Positions 40,143-49,396 of a stretch of DNA of 64,000 bases are shown here, in pieces; position 1 is the first letter of the stretch; every line of letters begins with the position of its first letter. A program made the position numbers and the translations under genes. The stretch is from Rhizobium sp. SL86. GTDB lineage: Bacteria; Pseudomonadota; Alphaproteobacteria; Rhizobiales; Rhizobiaceae. The DNA lies in assembly GCF_026672545.1 (NCBI RefSeq), contig NZ_JAPPRJ010000001.1, positions 372,001-436,000 of the forward strand. Reading direction: 5' to 3'. The notes beneath the pieces are model-generated. The model saw only the letters and a list, made by a program, of their open reading frames with translations, was not told the origin of the DNA and did no database searches.

Positions 40143-41774
40143 TTATGCCTTCGCCTCGACCATGGCAAGCAGCGTCGAGAGGCGGTCTGCGTCGCGCGGC
40201 AGTTTGTCGGCGCGCAGGCGGGCGATGCGGGGGAAACGCATGGCCACGCCCGATTTGTGGCGGGAAGAACGGTTGATGCCTTCGAAGGCGACTTCCAGCA
40301 CAAAACCGAAGCCGGGTTCGGCGCGCACTGCCCGCACCGGGCCGAAACGCTCCACGGTGTTGTCGCGCACGAACTTGTCGAGCACTTCGAGTTCGGCATC
40401 GGTAAAACCGAAATAGGCCTTGCCGACCGGCACCAGCATCTCGCCCTCCGGCCCCTCCGTCCAGACACCGAAGGTGAAGTCGGAGTAATAGCTGGAGCGT
40501 TTGCCGTGGCCGCGCTGGGCATACATCATCACCGCATCGACATTAAACGGATCGCGTTTCCATTTGAACCAGGGGCCCTTTAGGCGGCCGGCCTGATAGG
40601 GACTGTCGGTTCTCTTGATCATCACGCCCTCGATCACCGGATCGGGCGGCGCGAGCCGCAGTTGATCGAGCTCGGCCCAGCTTTCGAAGGCAACCAGCGG
40701 CGAGAGATCGAACCGGTCGTGCGGCGCCGTCTCGATCAGACCGGCCAGGCGCGTGCGGCGGTCGAGATAGGTTTGTGTGCGGATGTCCTCATCTCGCTGG
40801 AAGAGCAGGTCATAGGCGCGCACGAAGGCGGGATATTCTTCGATGAGCTTCGTGTTGACCGTCTTGCGGTTCAGCCGCTGCTGCAGATCGGAGAAGGTGC
40901 GGGTGGCGCTGTTGGACCGCGCCGTGCCGCCGACCAGGAGTTCGCCGTCGATCACGCCCTCAAAGCTGATGGCGTCGATCACATCCGGAAAGGCGGCGGA
41001 AATGTCATCGCCGGAGCGGGAATAGAGTTTTCGCGTGCCGCCAAAGGCGGAGATCTGTACGCGAATACCGTCCCATTTCCATTCGGCCGCGTAATCGCGC
41101 GGATCGAGTTTCTCGAGGTCGCCGTCTTCGACCGGGTTCGCCAGCATGACCGAATGGAAGATGGCGGGCGTGGCAAGAACCGGCTTCTCCCCCCGGCCCT
41201 CCAGCCAGGCGAACAGCGCCGTATAAGGCGGCGTGAGGCCATGCCAGAGGGTTTCAATCTCGGTGACGTCCTTGCCATTTTCGCCGCTCATCTCGGCGAG
41301 CGCCTGTTTGGCGAGCCGGGCCGAGACACCGATACGAAGCCCGCCGGTCGCAAGCTTCAGGAAGGCGAAGCGACTGGAGTGATCCAGATGATCGAGCAGG
41401 TCGCGCACGGCGGCACGCACCTCGGTGCGGCCGAGCGCATTCATGCGGGTAACGACCTCGGAGAGCCGCGGCTGGGTGTCGGACGGCACACGCTCCTTGG
41501 CGCCGCCATCCCAGATCAGCGCGATGGTCTCTGCGAGGTCTCCCACATAATCGTAGGAATACTGGAACAGCACCGGATCGAGCCGCTCCAGCGCCAGCTC
41601 CTTCAGAAGTGCTGGCTTGACGCCCTTCAGGTCCAGCGTACCGGCAAGGGCCGCCAGCCCGTAACCGCGATCGGGATCGGGGGTTGTGCGGAAATAATCG
41701 GCGAGCAGCGTCAGCTTGGCATTGCGCGCCGGGGTCAGCACCAGCCGGTCGAGGAGTGTGGCGAAGGCTTTCAT
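40143..41774 (-). CDS. ATP-dependent DNA ligase (cisplatin-damage-response type, LigB-like)
   Basis: A 543-residue ligase. An N-terminal non-catalytic domain (MKAFATLLDRLVLTPARNAKL, in part; FLKLATGGLRIGVSARLAKQAL) is followed by the nucleotidyltransferase core with KWDGIR (adenylated Lys near residue 228), EGVIDGELL, EGVMIKR and KGPWFKWKRDP, then an OB-fold. This build is that of the bacterial 'ligase plus exonuclease plus helicase plus phosphoesterase' repair set known from alphaproteobacteria and others. The exonuclease gene lies upstream on the same strand, but 475 bases of repeats separate them. Helicase and phosphoesterase partners are not in this window. Confidence 0.92.
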   Translation of the reverse strand: MKAFATLLDRLVLTPARNAKLTLLADYFRTTPDPDRGYGLAALAGTLDLKGVKPALLKELALERLDPVLFQYSYDYVGDLAETIALIWDGGAKERVPSDTQPRLSEVVTRMNALGRTEVRAAVRDLLDHLDHSSRFAFLKLATGGLRIGVSARLAKQALAEMSGENGKDVTEIETLWHGLTPPYTALFAWLEGRGEKPVLATPAIFHSVMLANPVEDGDLEKLDPRDYAAEWKWDGIRVQISAFGGTRKLYSRSGDDISAAFPDVIDAISFEGVIDGELLVGGTARSNSATRTFSDLQQRLNRKTVNTKLIEEYPAFVRAYDLLFQRDEDIRTQTYLDRRTRLAGLIETAPHDRFDLSPLVAFESWAELDQLRLAPPDPVIEGVMIKRTDSPYQAGRLKGPWFKWKRDPFNVDAVMMYAQRGHGKRSSYYSDFTFGVWTEGPEGEMLVPVGKAYFGFTDAELEVLDKFVRDNTVERFGPVRAVRAEPGFGFVLEVAFEGINRSSRHKSGVAMRFPRIARLRADKLPRDADRLSTLLAMVEAKA

Positions 41775-41843
41775 GGGTGCCTCGCGGTGGAGACGTGCAT
41801 GGCTGGGAGGGGTGGGATGCCTTGCGCGTCCTGCCCCGGAATA

Positions 41844-42029
41844 CCCCCCTCTGCCCTGCCGGACATCTCCCCCTCAAGGGGGGAGATTGGCTGGGCGCGC
41901 TGGCTTCCCGACCCTTGCTCCACCGGGCACAGCCGAACGACGACCGCATGAAGGGCTTGAGGCAGGGCAGTGCCGCGGAACAATCTCCCCCCTTGAGGGG
42001 GAGATGTCCGGCAGGCCAGAGGGGGGGTG
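41844..42029. repeat. RIME-like element (first of two between exonuclease and ligase)
   Basis: A left arm at 41844-41890 (CCCCCCTCTGCCCTGCCGGA, then CTCCCCCTCAAGGGGGGAG) and an inverted right arm at 41981-42029 (CTCCCCCCTTGAGGGGGAG, then TCCGGCAGGCCAGAGGGGGG) enclose about 90 bases. Same arms as the element at 53874. Confidence 0.75.
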
Positions 42030-42068
42030 AACGGCACGGCGCGCACGAAGGCCGAAGCAGGACATGTC

Positions 42069-42228
42069 CCTCACCCTCTCCCCGCAGGCGGGGAGAGGGA
42101 AGGAGACTGCGGCTCCCCCTTCCCTCAATCTTGTCGCTACACGGAGGCATGGATGGGGCAGAGCGCAGGCGGCATCTCTCCTTCTCCCCGCCTGCGGGGA
42201 GAAGGTGGCCGGTAGGCCGGATGAGGGG
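42069..42228. repeat. Second palindromic element between exonuclease and ligase
   Basis: Left arm CCTCACCCTCTCCCCGCAGG with its own hairpin at 42069-42100, right arm CTTCTCCCCGCCTGCGGGGA and GGCCGGATGAGGGG at 42181-42228. About 80 unrelated bases lie between. With the previous element it fills almost the whole gap between the two repair genes. Confidence 0.7.
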
Positions 42229-42250
42229 CAGATAGGCACGGCTGGCATCC

Positions 42251-43261
42251 TCAATCCCCCTCGTCCTCGTAACCCACCAGATGCAGCGGGCGCGCGGCAA
42301 TGCCGGCAAGTTCGCACCAGCGCACCAGCGCCTCCTCGCGGCCATGGGTGACCCAGACTTGCGATGGCGAAATCTCCCGGATCGTCTCCAGAAGTTCCGG
42401 CCAGTCGCAGTGATCGGAAATCACGAGCGGCAGTTCGACGCCGCCTTGTTTGGCGCGCTGGCGCACCATCATCCAGCCTGAGGCGAAGGATATCAGCGGT
42501 TCGTTGAAGCGGCGCGCCCAGCGGTCCTGGAAGGCCGACGGTGGGCCGACGACGATTGCGCCGTGGAAGGCGGCCGGATCCTTTTTTTCCAGCGTCGCCG
42601 ACCTCAGCTCACCGAGATCAATGCCTTGCGAGACATAATAATCGCAGAGTTTCGACAGCGCGCCGTGGATGAAGATCGGTTTGTCGTAACCACAATCGCG
42701 GATCAGCCGGATCACGCGCTGTGCCTTGCCAAGCGCGTAAGCGCCGACGAGATGGGTGCGCTCGGGAAACTGGGCGATCGAGGCCAGAAGTTTTCCGGTT
42801 TCCGCCTTCGGGTCCGGGTGGTGGAAGACCGGCAGGCCGAAGGTGGCTTCCGTGATGAAGACATCGCAGGCGACCGGCTCGAAGGGGGCGCAGGTGGGGT
42901 CGACGCCACGCTTGTAATCGCCGGAGACGACGATGCGGGTGCCGGCCTTCTGAAGCGCGATCTGCGCCGAGCCCAGCACATGACCCGCCGGATGGAAGGA
43001 GACGGCGACACCGCCGACATCAATGACCTCGCCGAAGGCGGCGGCCTGCCTCGATCCGGCAAAATCCTCGCCGTAGCGCAGCGCCATGATGTCGAGCGTC
43101 TGGCGGGTGGCGAGCACCTGGCCGTGGCCGGCGCGGGCATGGTCGGAATGGCCATGGGTGATCAAGGCACGGGCGACCGGGCGCACGGGATCGACATAAA
43201 AATCGCCGACCGGGCAATAGAGCCCGGCAGGCGTTGGATAAAGCAGCGCCTCAGGTTTCAT
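42251..43261 (-). CDS. Ligase-associated DNA exonuclease (metallo-beta-lactamase/beta-CASP)
   Basis: A 336-residue MBL-fold protein: the metal motif THGHSDHARAGH (H-x-H-x-D-H), PAGHVLGSAQI with the third histidine, VVSGDYKRG with the bridging Asp, and a beta-CASP part (VGAYALGKAQRV, ISDHCDWPELL, WVTHGREEAL). Matches the exonuclease that accompanies the bacterial repair-type ATP-dependent DNA ligase and is proposed to trim 3' DNA ends. It would be read before the ligase, same strand. It ends next to the palindromic repeats. Start ATG at 43259-43261. Confidence 0.92.
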   Translation of the reverse strand: MKPEALLYPTPAGLYCPVGDFYVDPVRPVARALITHGHSDHARAGHGQVLATRQTLDIMALRYGEDFAGSRQAAAFGEVIDVGGVAVSFHPAGHVLGSAQIALQKAGTRIVVSGDYKRGVDPTCAPFEPVACDVFITEATFGLPVFHHPDPKAETGKLLASIAQFPERTHLVGAYALGKAQRVIRLIRDCGYDKPIFIHGALSKLCDYYVSQGIDLGELRSATLEKKDPAAFHGAIVVGPPSAFQDRWARRFNEPLISFASGWMMVRQRAKQGGVELPLVISDHCDWPELLETIREISPSQVWVTHGREEALVRWCELAGIAARPLHLVGYEDEGD

Positions 43262-43306
43262 GTCCCTGAAGATAGGCGGAAATTTCCGCTTTGAAAGAGC
43301 GGCGTC

Positions 43307-44821
43307 TCAGGCCTTCGGAACGGTCGCCATCGGCAGGCGTTTCGGCTTCAGCATCAGTGCGGCGATGAGGCCGACGATGGCCAGACCGGCTGCCGTCAGG
43401 AACATCGGTTCGAAGGCGTTGGCATAGGCATCGGCAATGGCAAGCCGTGCCGCGTCCGGCAGTTTCGACAGCTGGTCCGGCGTCAGGGTGGCGACATTCT
43501 CGACGCCGGAGACGCTGACCCCGTGCATGAAAGCGGTGATGACGGCGCCGTAGATGGAGATGGCAATGGCAGCGCCCCCCATCCGCGTCAGCGTGACCGC
43601 ACCGGTTGCCGAACCGACATCGGCGCGGGGCACGGCGTTCTGCACGCCGATGACCGGTCCCTGCTGGCCAAGACCAACGGAGAGACCCTGCAGCAGCATG
43701 ACGAGACCAACCACGACAAGCGAGGTTCCCGCATGCAATTGCGAGAAGATCAGCAGCGTCACGACATTCATCACCAGGCCCGCGACGACGAAGGGTTTGT
43801 AGCGGCCGGTAATCGAGATCAGCCGTCCGGCCGAGAGCGAACCGATAACGATGCCGCCGGTGACGGGGATGAAGAACAGGCCGGCCTCCGTCGGCGACAG
43901 ACCGGTCGTCGTCTGCAGGAAAAGCGCGAAATAGTTGACCATGCCGATCGCCACGCCGCCGGTCATCAGCGACACGACGAGGAAGAGCGAGAAGGTGGAA
44001 TCCTTGAACAGGCGCAGCGGAATGATCGGTTCCGGGGCACGGCGTTCCACCGCGATCCAGCCGAGAACCGCCAGGACGCCGATCGCCAGCACCAGAAAAC
44101 TCTGCCAGGAGAAAAGCGAACCGAACAACGACAGACCATCGGTCAGAAGCACGACCGCGGTGCTGGCCAGTGCCAGAAGCACGGCGCCCATGTAATCGAT
44201 CTTCGGCTGGCGTGCCGGCCGCCGGTTCGGCAGCAGGAACACAAGGCCCGCCAGAACGAGCAGACCGATCGGCAGGTTGACGAGGAAGATCGAACGCCAG
44301 CCAAACAGGTCGCTGAGCGTGCCGCCGATCGTCGGTCCGACTGTGCCCGACGCCATGATGACGAGCGAGGAATAACTCTGGTAACGGGCGCGTTCGCGCG
44401 GTTCGAACAGGTCGGCATTCACAGAGAAGATCGACACCATGATGCCGCCGCCGCCAAGCCCCTGGAAGACGCGGGCGGCAATCAGGCTGTCCATCGACCA
44501 GGCGAGCCCGCAGAGCAGCGAACCGATGGTGAAGATGGTGACGGCGGTGATCATTACATATTTGCGGCCGAACAGATCGCCGAGCTTGCCATAGACCGGC
44601 ATCACCGCGCTGGTGGCCAGCAGATAGGCCGAGCCGACCCAGCCGAAACGCTCGAAGGCGCCAAACTCGCCGACAATGGTCGGAAGTGCGGTCGACACGA
44701 TCTGATTGTCGAGCGTTGCCATGAACATGGCGGTCATCAGGAAAAGAAAGATGGTCAGTCGCAGGCGCGGATTGCTGACGAGCGGCTGAAACGTGTGGGG
44801 CGACATATCCATGGGAGGCAT
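43307..44821 (-). CDS. MFS drug efflux transporter, DHA2 (EmrB/QacA) type, 14 spans
   Basis: A 504-residue protein with 14 hydrophobic spans and the DHA2 hallmarks: MFMATLDNQIVSTALPTI in span one (D-x-x-I-V-N-x-A-L-P), motif A loop GKLGDLFGRKYV, VFQGLGGGGIMV, and motif C in span five GTVGPTIGGTLSDLFGWRSIFLVNLPIG (in part). A periplasmic loop of about 40 residues lies before the last span. It should export cationic or amphiphilic drugs by proton antiport. Divergent from a MarR regulator, which likely represses it. Start could be MPPMDM or MDMSPH (three codons apart). Confidence 0.9.
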   Translation of the reverse strand: MPPMDMSPHTFQPLVSNPRLRLTIFLFLMTAMFMATLDNQIVSTALPTIVGEFGAFERFGWVGSAYLLATSAVMPVYGKLGDLFGRKYVMITAVTIFTIGSLLCGLAWSMDSLIAARVFQGLGGGGIMVSIFSVNADLFEPRERARYQSYSSLVIMASGTVGPTIGGTLSDLFGWRSIFLVNLPIGLLVLAGLVFLLPNRRPARQPKIDYMGAVLLALASTAVVLLTDGLSLFGSLFSWQSFLVLAIGVLAVLGWIAVERRAPEPIIPLRLFKDSTFSLFLVVSLMTGGVAIGMVNYFALFLQTTTGLSPTEAGLFFIPVTGGIVIGSLSAGRLISITGRYKPFVVAGLVMNVVTLLIFSQLHAGTSLVVVGLVMLLQGLSVGLGQQGPVIGVQNAVPRADVGSATGAVTLTRMGGAAIAISIYGAVITAFMHGVSVSGVENVATLTPDQLSKLPDAARLAIADAYANAFEPMFLTAAGLAIVGLIAALMLKPKRLPMATVPKA

Positions 44822-44849
44822 CCTGCGTTTCCCGGTTTATGTGCCTTCC

Positions 44850-44885
44850 GCATATAATTGTCAATCGCATCTTGATGCGCTATGC
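44850..44885. promoter_or_regulatory. Nested palindrome between MFS and MarR genes
   Basis: Inner repeat CGCAT-CTTG-ATGCG (44866-44879) lies inside an outer pair GCATA (44850-44854) and TATGC (44881-44885). The AT-rich stretch between them could carry a promoter. This is a suitable MarR operator for the divergent pair. Confidence 0.5.
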
Positions 44886-44926
44886 AGAGACTTGCGTAAC
44901 GCGCGGGAGTCGCGTTAGGAGGGCAC

Positions 44927-45445
44927 ATGAGAGCCGAACCGAACCTGCCGCGGAACGAAGAAGCGGCGACAGAAGAGACCGTCCGTATCGGCGACAGCAT
45001 GACGCGCATGCGCGTGATGATGGGAAGGCGCGTGATCGGCAAGATGGCGATTGCCCGGGCGGCCCCCGGCCTCGACCTGTCGCAACTCGACATCCTGTAT
45101 GTGGTCCGCCGTATCGAGATCGAAGGCGGCGAGGCAACGGTCGGCGCGATCGCCGAGGCGATGCGGCTCGATCCGTCGCGCGGCAGCCGGATCGTCGCGG
45201 ACCTCGTGTCGCTGAACCTCCTGCGCCGCCAGGCCTGCCAGAACGACGGCCGTCGCTCCATCCTCAAGCTGACGGACAAGGGCGAGGAACTGCTGGAAGA
45301 GATCCGCGCCGTCAAACACAGCATTGTCGAACAGGCGACCAGCGACTGGAGCGACGAGGAAAGGCTCTTTTTCGCACAGTCGTTTTCCCGCTTCATGGAC
45401 GGGATCGAACGCGTGTATCTTTCGGTGGACAAGGCCGACGGGTAA
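44927..45445 (+). CDS. MarR family transcriptional regulator
   Basis: A 172-residue protein with the MarR winged helix: LSQLDILYVVRRIE, EATVGAIAEAMRLDPSRGSRIVADLVSLNLLRR (in part) and DGRRSILKLTDKGEEL. The N-terminal 25 residues are charged and unusual. A longer C-terminal helix follows (SRFMDGIERVYLSVDK). Divergent from a DHA2 efflux pump with a palindrome in between, the classical layout for a drug-responsive repressor. Start at 44927 follows AGGAGGGC. No cysteine-based sensor is evident apart from QACQND. Confidence 0.87.
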   Translation: MRAEPNLPRNEEAATEETVRIGDSMTRMRVMMGRRVIGKMAIARAAPGLDLSQLDILYVVRRIEIEGGEATVGAIAEAMRLDPSRGSRIVADLVSLNLLRRQACQNDGRRSILKLTDKGEELLEEIRAVKHSIVEQATSDWSDEERLFFAQSFSRFMDGIERVYLSVDKADG

Positions 45446-45460
45446 CCGCCCTTGCCGCGC

Positions 45461-46987
45461 TCAGACGACCAGCGGAATGCTGGAGCGTGCAACTTCCAGC
45501 GTATCGCGTCCATGCGCCTTGGCCTCGTACATGGCCCGGTCGGCGCAGGCGAGCAGTTCTTCGGGTGTCGCGCCATCGCGCGGGAAAAAGGCAACGCCCA
45601 TGCTACAGGTGGCATGGACCGAGGCTCCCTCCACCTCCATCGGCGCGCAAAGGCCCGCCCGCAATTCCCTCAGCCGTCGCAGGATGCCCGCCTCGTCCTG
45701 GGTGGCGTTGCTGAAGACGATGGCGAACTCGTCGCCGCCGAGGCGCACGACGAGATCGGTGGCGCGGATGGAGTTGACCATCCGGGTGGCGAGGATCTTC
45801 AGCACCTCATCACCGGCGGCATGCCCCAAAACGTCGTTGACCTGTTTGAAATTGTCGAGATCGATATAGGCGACCGTCACGCATCGGTGCTCGCGCCGTG
45901 CCTCGTGCAGCGCACGGCTGAACTGCGGCCAGAAGAGTGCCCGGTTCGGCAGTCCCGTCAACGGATCGTGATGCGCCATGTGGCGGATACGCTCCTCGCT
46001 GCGGGCCCGTTCGACGGCAATGCCGGCGAGATCGGTCGCCATGCAGGTGATCTCCAGTTCGCGCTGCGTCGGCTCGCGGACTTCACCGGAATAAAGGGCG
46101 AAGGTGCCCAGCACTTCCCGGTCGGTGCTCAGAATGGGTGTCGACCAGCAGGAGCGCAGACCGAAGACGAGCGCGATCTCGCGGAAATTCGACCAGAGCG
46201 GATCCGTTTCGATGTCACGGACGATGACGGGGCTGCGCCGCCAGGCGGCGGTACCGCAGGAACCGACGCGCGGTCCGATTTCGACACCGTCCACGATGCG
46301 GGTATAAGCGAGCGGAAGATCCGGAGCCGCGCCGTGGCGCAGATGATTGCCGTCGTCATCCATCAGCAGGAAGGAGGCGACGACATCGTCGAGCTGCTGC
46401 TGGACCAGCCGACAGATTGCATCGAGGATGACGGAAAGCGGTTTGCCCCGCGCCACCATTTCCAGCACGGATGCCTGCTCGCGACGCAATCCCTCCTGGC
46501 GCTTGCGTTCGGTGATATCGCGCGACATGCTGATGAGGCCGACCACCTGTCCATCCACATTGCGCAACGGCGTGCGTGTCGTCAGAAGCCAGATCTCGCG
46601 GCCATCGGCCAACCGGGCCAGCTCTTCCTGTTCGTGGGCCTGCCCCAGCGACATCAGTTGCTGCTCCAGCAGGAAACGTTCTTCGGCCACCTCATCGGTC
46701 ATGACGTCGAAGACGGTCTTGCCAAAAATCTCGGAGATCTGTTGGGCACCGGCAATCGACAGCACGGCGGCATTGGCAAACACGAAGCGGCCACGGCGAT
46801 CCTTGATCGACAGCCATTCGGGGAACTGGTCCATCAGCGATTTGGCGTCGAGCGACTGGATGACGAGCGCGCTGTCGCCATCATCGATATCGGAGGCCGT
46901 GGCGATCTTCAGGAGACGCCGGCGCAGCAATGCCAGAGGATCGGACCCCTTCTGGGCAGCCAATCGACCGGTGGTGGCATCAGTCAT
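45461..46987 (-). CDS. PAS-GAF-GGDEF diguanylate cyclase
   Basis: A 508-residue cytoplasmic signalling protein: an N-terminal PAS domain (residues about 50-160; FVFANAAVLSIAGAQQISEIFG, in part; RDITERKRQEGLRRE marks its end), a GAF domain (about 180-330; GSCGTAAWRRSPVIVRDIETDPLW, in part) and a C-terminal GGDEF domain with HDPLTGLPNRALF, DLDNFKQVNDVLGH and RLGGDEFAIV. The intact GGDEF signature predicts c-di-GMP synthesis. No inhibitory RxxD site was seen directly before GGDEF. PAS and GAF suggest response to small ligands or redox state. Start selected by GAGGAGAGG. Convergent with the MarR gene. Confidence 0.92.
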   Translation of the reverse strand: MTDATTGRLAAQKGSDPLALLRRRLLKIATASDIDDGDSALVIQSLDAKSLMDQFPEWLSIKDRRGRFVFANAAVLSIAGAQQISEIFGKTVFDVMTDEVAEERFLLEQQLMSLGQAHEQEELARLADGREIWLLTTRTPLRNVDGQVVGLISMSRDITERKRQEGLRREQASVLEMVARGKPLSVILDAICRLVQQQLDDVVASFLLMDDDGNHLRHGAAPDLPLAYTRIVDGVEIGPRVGSCGTAAWRRSPVIVRDIETDPLWSNFREIALVFGLRSCWSTPILSTDREVLGTFALYSGEVREPTQRELEITCMATDLAGIAVERARSEERIRHMAHHDPLTGLPNRALFWPQFSRALHEARREHRCVTVAYIDLDNFKQVNDVLGHAAGDEVLKILATRMVNSIRATDLVVRLGGDEFAIVFSNATQDEAGILRRLRELRAGLCAPMEVEGASVHATCSMGVAFFPRDGATPEELLACADRAMYEAKAHGRDTLEVARSSIPLVV

Positions 46988-47236
46988 TGAGCCTCTCCTC
47001 ATGCCAAGAACGGCTTCTGTGAAGCCGATCCGTCACCAAACATTCTGTCTGGCCTCCTGAGCCTGGAGACTAGTCCTGAGCCCCCGCTACTCAAGTAAGA
47101 CATCCGTAGAATTGCCCCACTTCGCTTAAAAAAGCTTATCGATTTGTCATCGCCTGCTGCAAATTTCGATGCCACGCAGACGGCAACGTTTCAAAAGGGC
47201 ACAAAAATCTGGCACATTTCCTGCAGGTTGCACGGC

Positions 47237-48619
47237 ATGACAAATACCAGCGCCATTTCCAGACGCCAGATTCTGCTGTTTGCCGGGCTTGCAACGACGG
47301 GAGTGATTCGTCCCGTTGCCGCAGCACCGCGTGCGCCGCTTGCCGAGGGTGAGTTGCGCGGCTCGCTGCAGGCCGCCCAATTCGACATCACCCCGGAGGC
47401 CCGCGACGTCAGCGGCCGCAAGTTCCGCAAGATCCTGGCGAAGGCGGCGGCGGAGAACAAACCGGTCTTCCTGCCACCCGGCACCTATCCGATCTCCAAC
47501 CTCGACCTGCCGGACAATGTGCGCCTCACCGGCGTGCCGGGCGCCTCGCGCCTGCTCTATACCGGTGAGGGCTACATGCTGCGGGCGGAAGGCCTGCGCC
47601 GGGCCGAGATCAGCAATATCGTCATCGATGGCGGCAATGGCTGGCTTTCGGACCAGACCGCCGGGCTTTTTGCAGCACGCGCGGTCTCCGAACTCATCAT
47701 CGAGAACTGCGACATCATCGGCGCATCGAAGACGGCGCTGCATCTGGAACGCTCGAGCGCCCGTATCGAGGGGAACCGGATTTCCGGTGCCGCCGATTAT
47801 GCACTTTATGCCGTCGAAGGCCGCACCTCCTCGGTCACCAACAACCGGGTCAGCAATTGCGGCAATGGCGGCATCCTGATCCATCGCTGGACAAAGGGTG
47901 CCGACGGCACGCAGGTGACGGGCAACCGGGTGACCGATATCGGCGCACGCAGCGGCGGCACCGGCCCCTTCGGCAATGCCATCAATATTTTCCGCGCCGA
48001 TGACGTGATGGTGGCGAACAACCACATTCGCGGTTCGGCCTTTTCCGCCATCCGCGCCAATGCCGCATCGAATGTGATGATTGCCAGCAACCAGTGCCTC
48101 GCCTCCGGCGAAACGGCGATCTATTCCGAATTCGGTTTCGAGGGCGCGCTGGTGACCGGCAATCTGGTCGATGGCGCGGCGAACGGCATCTCCGTCGTCA
48201 ATTTCGACACGGGCGGCCGGCTGGCGACGATCGCCAACAATATCGTGCGCAACATCACCGACCAGGGCCCTTACGTGCATGACAATGTCGGTTTCGGTTT
48301 CGGCATCAGCGCGGAGGCGGATGCCGCCGTCAGCGGCAACGTGATCGAAAACATCGCCCGGTTCGGCATGCTGGCCGGTTGGGGGCCTTATCTGCGCAAT
48401 CTCTCGATCAGCGGCAATATCGTGCGCCGCGCGGCCACCGGCATGGCGGTCTCGGTGGTGGAGGATGCCGGCCAGGCGCTGATTGCCAACAACCTGTTCG
48501 ACGAGACGCCGAAAGGCGCCATCATCGGTTATCGCTGGCATGATGCGGCGACGACCGATCTGGTGGAGGGGTCCAGCCGCTACCGGCACCTGACGATCTC
48601 CGGCAACCGGCGCGCCTGA
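47237..48619 (+). CDS. Tat-exported right-handed beta-helix repeat protein (RR_plus_rpt family)
   Basis: A 460-residue protein starting with a twin-arginine signal (SRRQILLFAGLATTGVIRP) and followed by a parallel beta-helix made of about 20-residue repeats rich in Asn and Gly: IENCDIIGASKTAL, IEGNRISGAADYAL, VTNNRVSNCGNGGI, VTGNRVTDIG, VANNHIRGSAFSAI, VTGNLVDGAANGI, ISGNIVRRAATG. The layout is that of a rhizobial family known as twin-arginine-translocated repeat proteins, of unknown role; the fold recalls pectate lyases and polysaccharide-modifying enzymes. The start is the ATG at 47237, which fits the Tat signal. Confidence 0.88.
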   Translation: MTNTSAISRRQILLFAGLATTGVIRPVAAAPRAPLAEGELRGSLQAAQFDITPEARDVSGRKFRKILAKAAAENKPVFLPPGTYPISNLDLPDNVRLTGVPGASRLLYTGEGYMLRAEGLRRAEISNIVIDGGNGWLSDQTAGLFAARAVSELIIENCDIIGASKTALHLERSSARIEGNRISGAADYALYAVEGRTSSVTNNRVSNCGNGGILIHRWTKGADGTQVTGNRVTDIGARSGGTGPFGNAINIFRADDVMVANNHIRGSAFSAIRANAASNVMIASNQCLASGETAIYSEFGFEGALVTGNLVDGAANGISVVNFDTGGRLATIANNIVRNITDQGPYVHDNVGFGFGISAEADAAVSGNVIENIARFGMLAGWGPYLRNLSISGNIVRRAATGMAVSVVEDAGQALIANNLFDETPKGAIIGYRWHDAATTDLVEGSSRYRHLTISGNRRA

Positions 48620-48730
48620 GCCTTGCGCGTACATCAGAAAATTTCATGGATCATGGCAGCGGAACGCGCTTTTCGTGCTGCCGCCGGATGATTACGGTCT
48701 GCCCATCGCATTCCATGGGAGAGACCTGTC

Positions 48731-49396
48731 ATGCTGACCATCTACGGCGCCTATCGCTCGCGCGCGACCCGCAATCTCTGGCTTGCCGGCGAACTCGGCA
48801 TTCCCTTCACGCATGTGCCCGTGGTCCAGGCGAAACGGCTTGACGACCCGCTGGCGCCAGACGCGCCGATCAACACGCTGTCACCCGCCTTTCTCGCCAT
48901 CAACCCGATGGGCTCGATCCCCTCGATCGAGGATGACGGCGTCATCGTGCATGAATCGCTCGCCATCAACCTCTACCTCGCCAAAAAATATGGCGGCGCG
49001 CTCGGCCCGCAGGATCTTTCCGAAGATGCCGCCATGATGCAGTGGGCGCTGTTTGCCGTGACGGAAATCGAGGCCAATGCGCTGAAGATTTCCTATGCGT
49101 CGCTGGGTGAACCGACGGACGAGACGAAGGCGGTGATCGAGGTCGCCGCCCGCAGCCTCAAACGTCCCTTCGACGTGCTGGAACAGCACCTGACGGGCAA
49201 GACCTATATGATCGGCGAACGTTTTACCGTCGCCGATATCAACCTGGCCGAGATCGTGCGTTACGCCCAGTCGCATGCGCCGCTGTTTGACGCGCGGCCG
49301 GCGCTGAAGGCCTGGCTGGAGCGGGTGCAGGCCCGCCCCGCCTTCAAGGCGATGTGGGAGAAGCGGCTGGCGGAACCGGCGACGGGTCCCGTCTAA
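48731..49396 (+). CDS. Glutathione S-transferase
   Basis: A 221-residue two-domain GST: thioredoxin-like N-terminus ([21 protein letters not shown], in part; [13 protein letters not shown] with the cis-proline; [19 protein letters not shown] with the E-S pair) and an all-helical C-terminal domain ([18 protein letters not shown] with the N-capping box). A serine/arginine stretch replaces a catalytic Cys or Tyr, as in bacterial beta/nu-like GSTs. It should conjugate or reduce electrophiles with glutathione. The last 53 bases overlap the convergent DUF2087 gene. Start has GGGAGAGACC. Confidence 0.88.
   Translation: MLTIYGAYRSRATRNLWLAGELGIPFTHVPVVQAKRLDDPLAPDAPINTLSPAFLAINPMGSIPSIEDDGVIVHESLAINLYLAKKYGGALGPQDLSEDAAMMQWALFAVTEIEANALKISYASLGEPTDETKAVIEVAARSLKRPFDVLEQHLTGKTYMIGERFTVADINLAEIVRYAQSHAPLFDARPALKAWLERVQARPAFKAMWEKRLAEPATGPV

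Noticed and set aside
41844..42228. Repeated hairpins as a possible CRISPR array
   Set aside because: Repeats are inverted and unevenly spaced, unit number is too low and there are no cas genes; they are RIME-type palindromes.
47147..48634. Very long open frame antisense to the beta-helix protein
   Set aside because: It mirrors the repeat gene; the product is low-complexity (many A, G, R, H, D) with no domain. The plus-strand gene has a Tat signal and regular repeats, so the antisense frame is a high-GC shadow.
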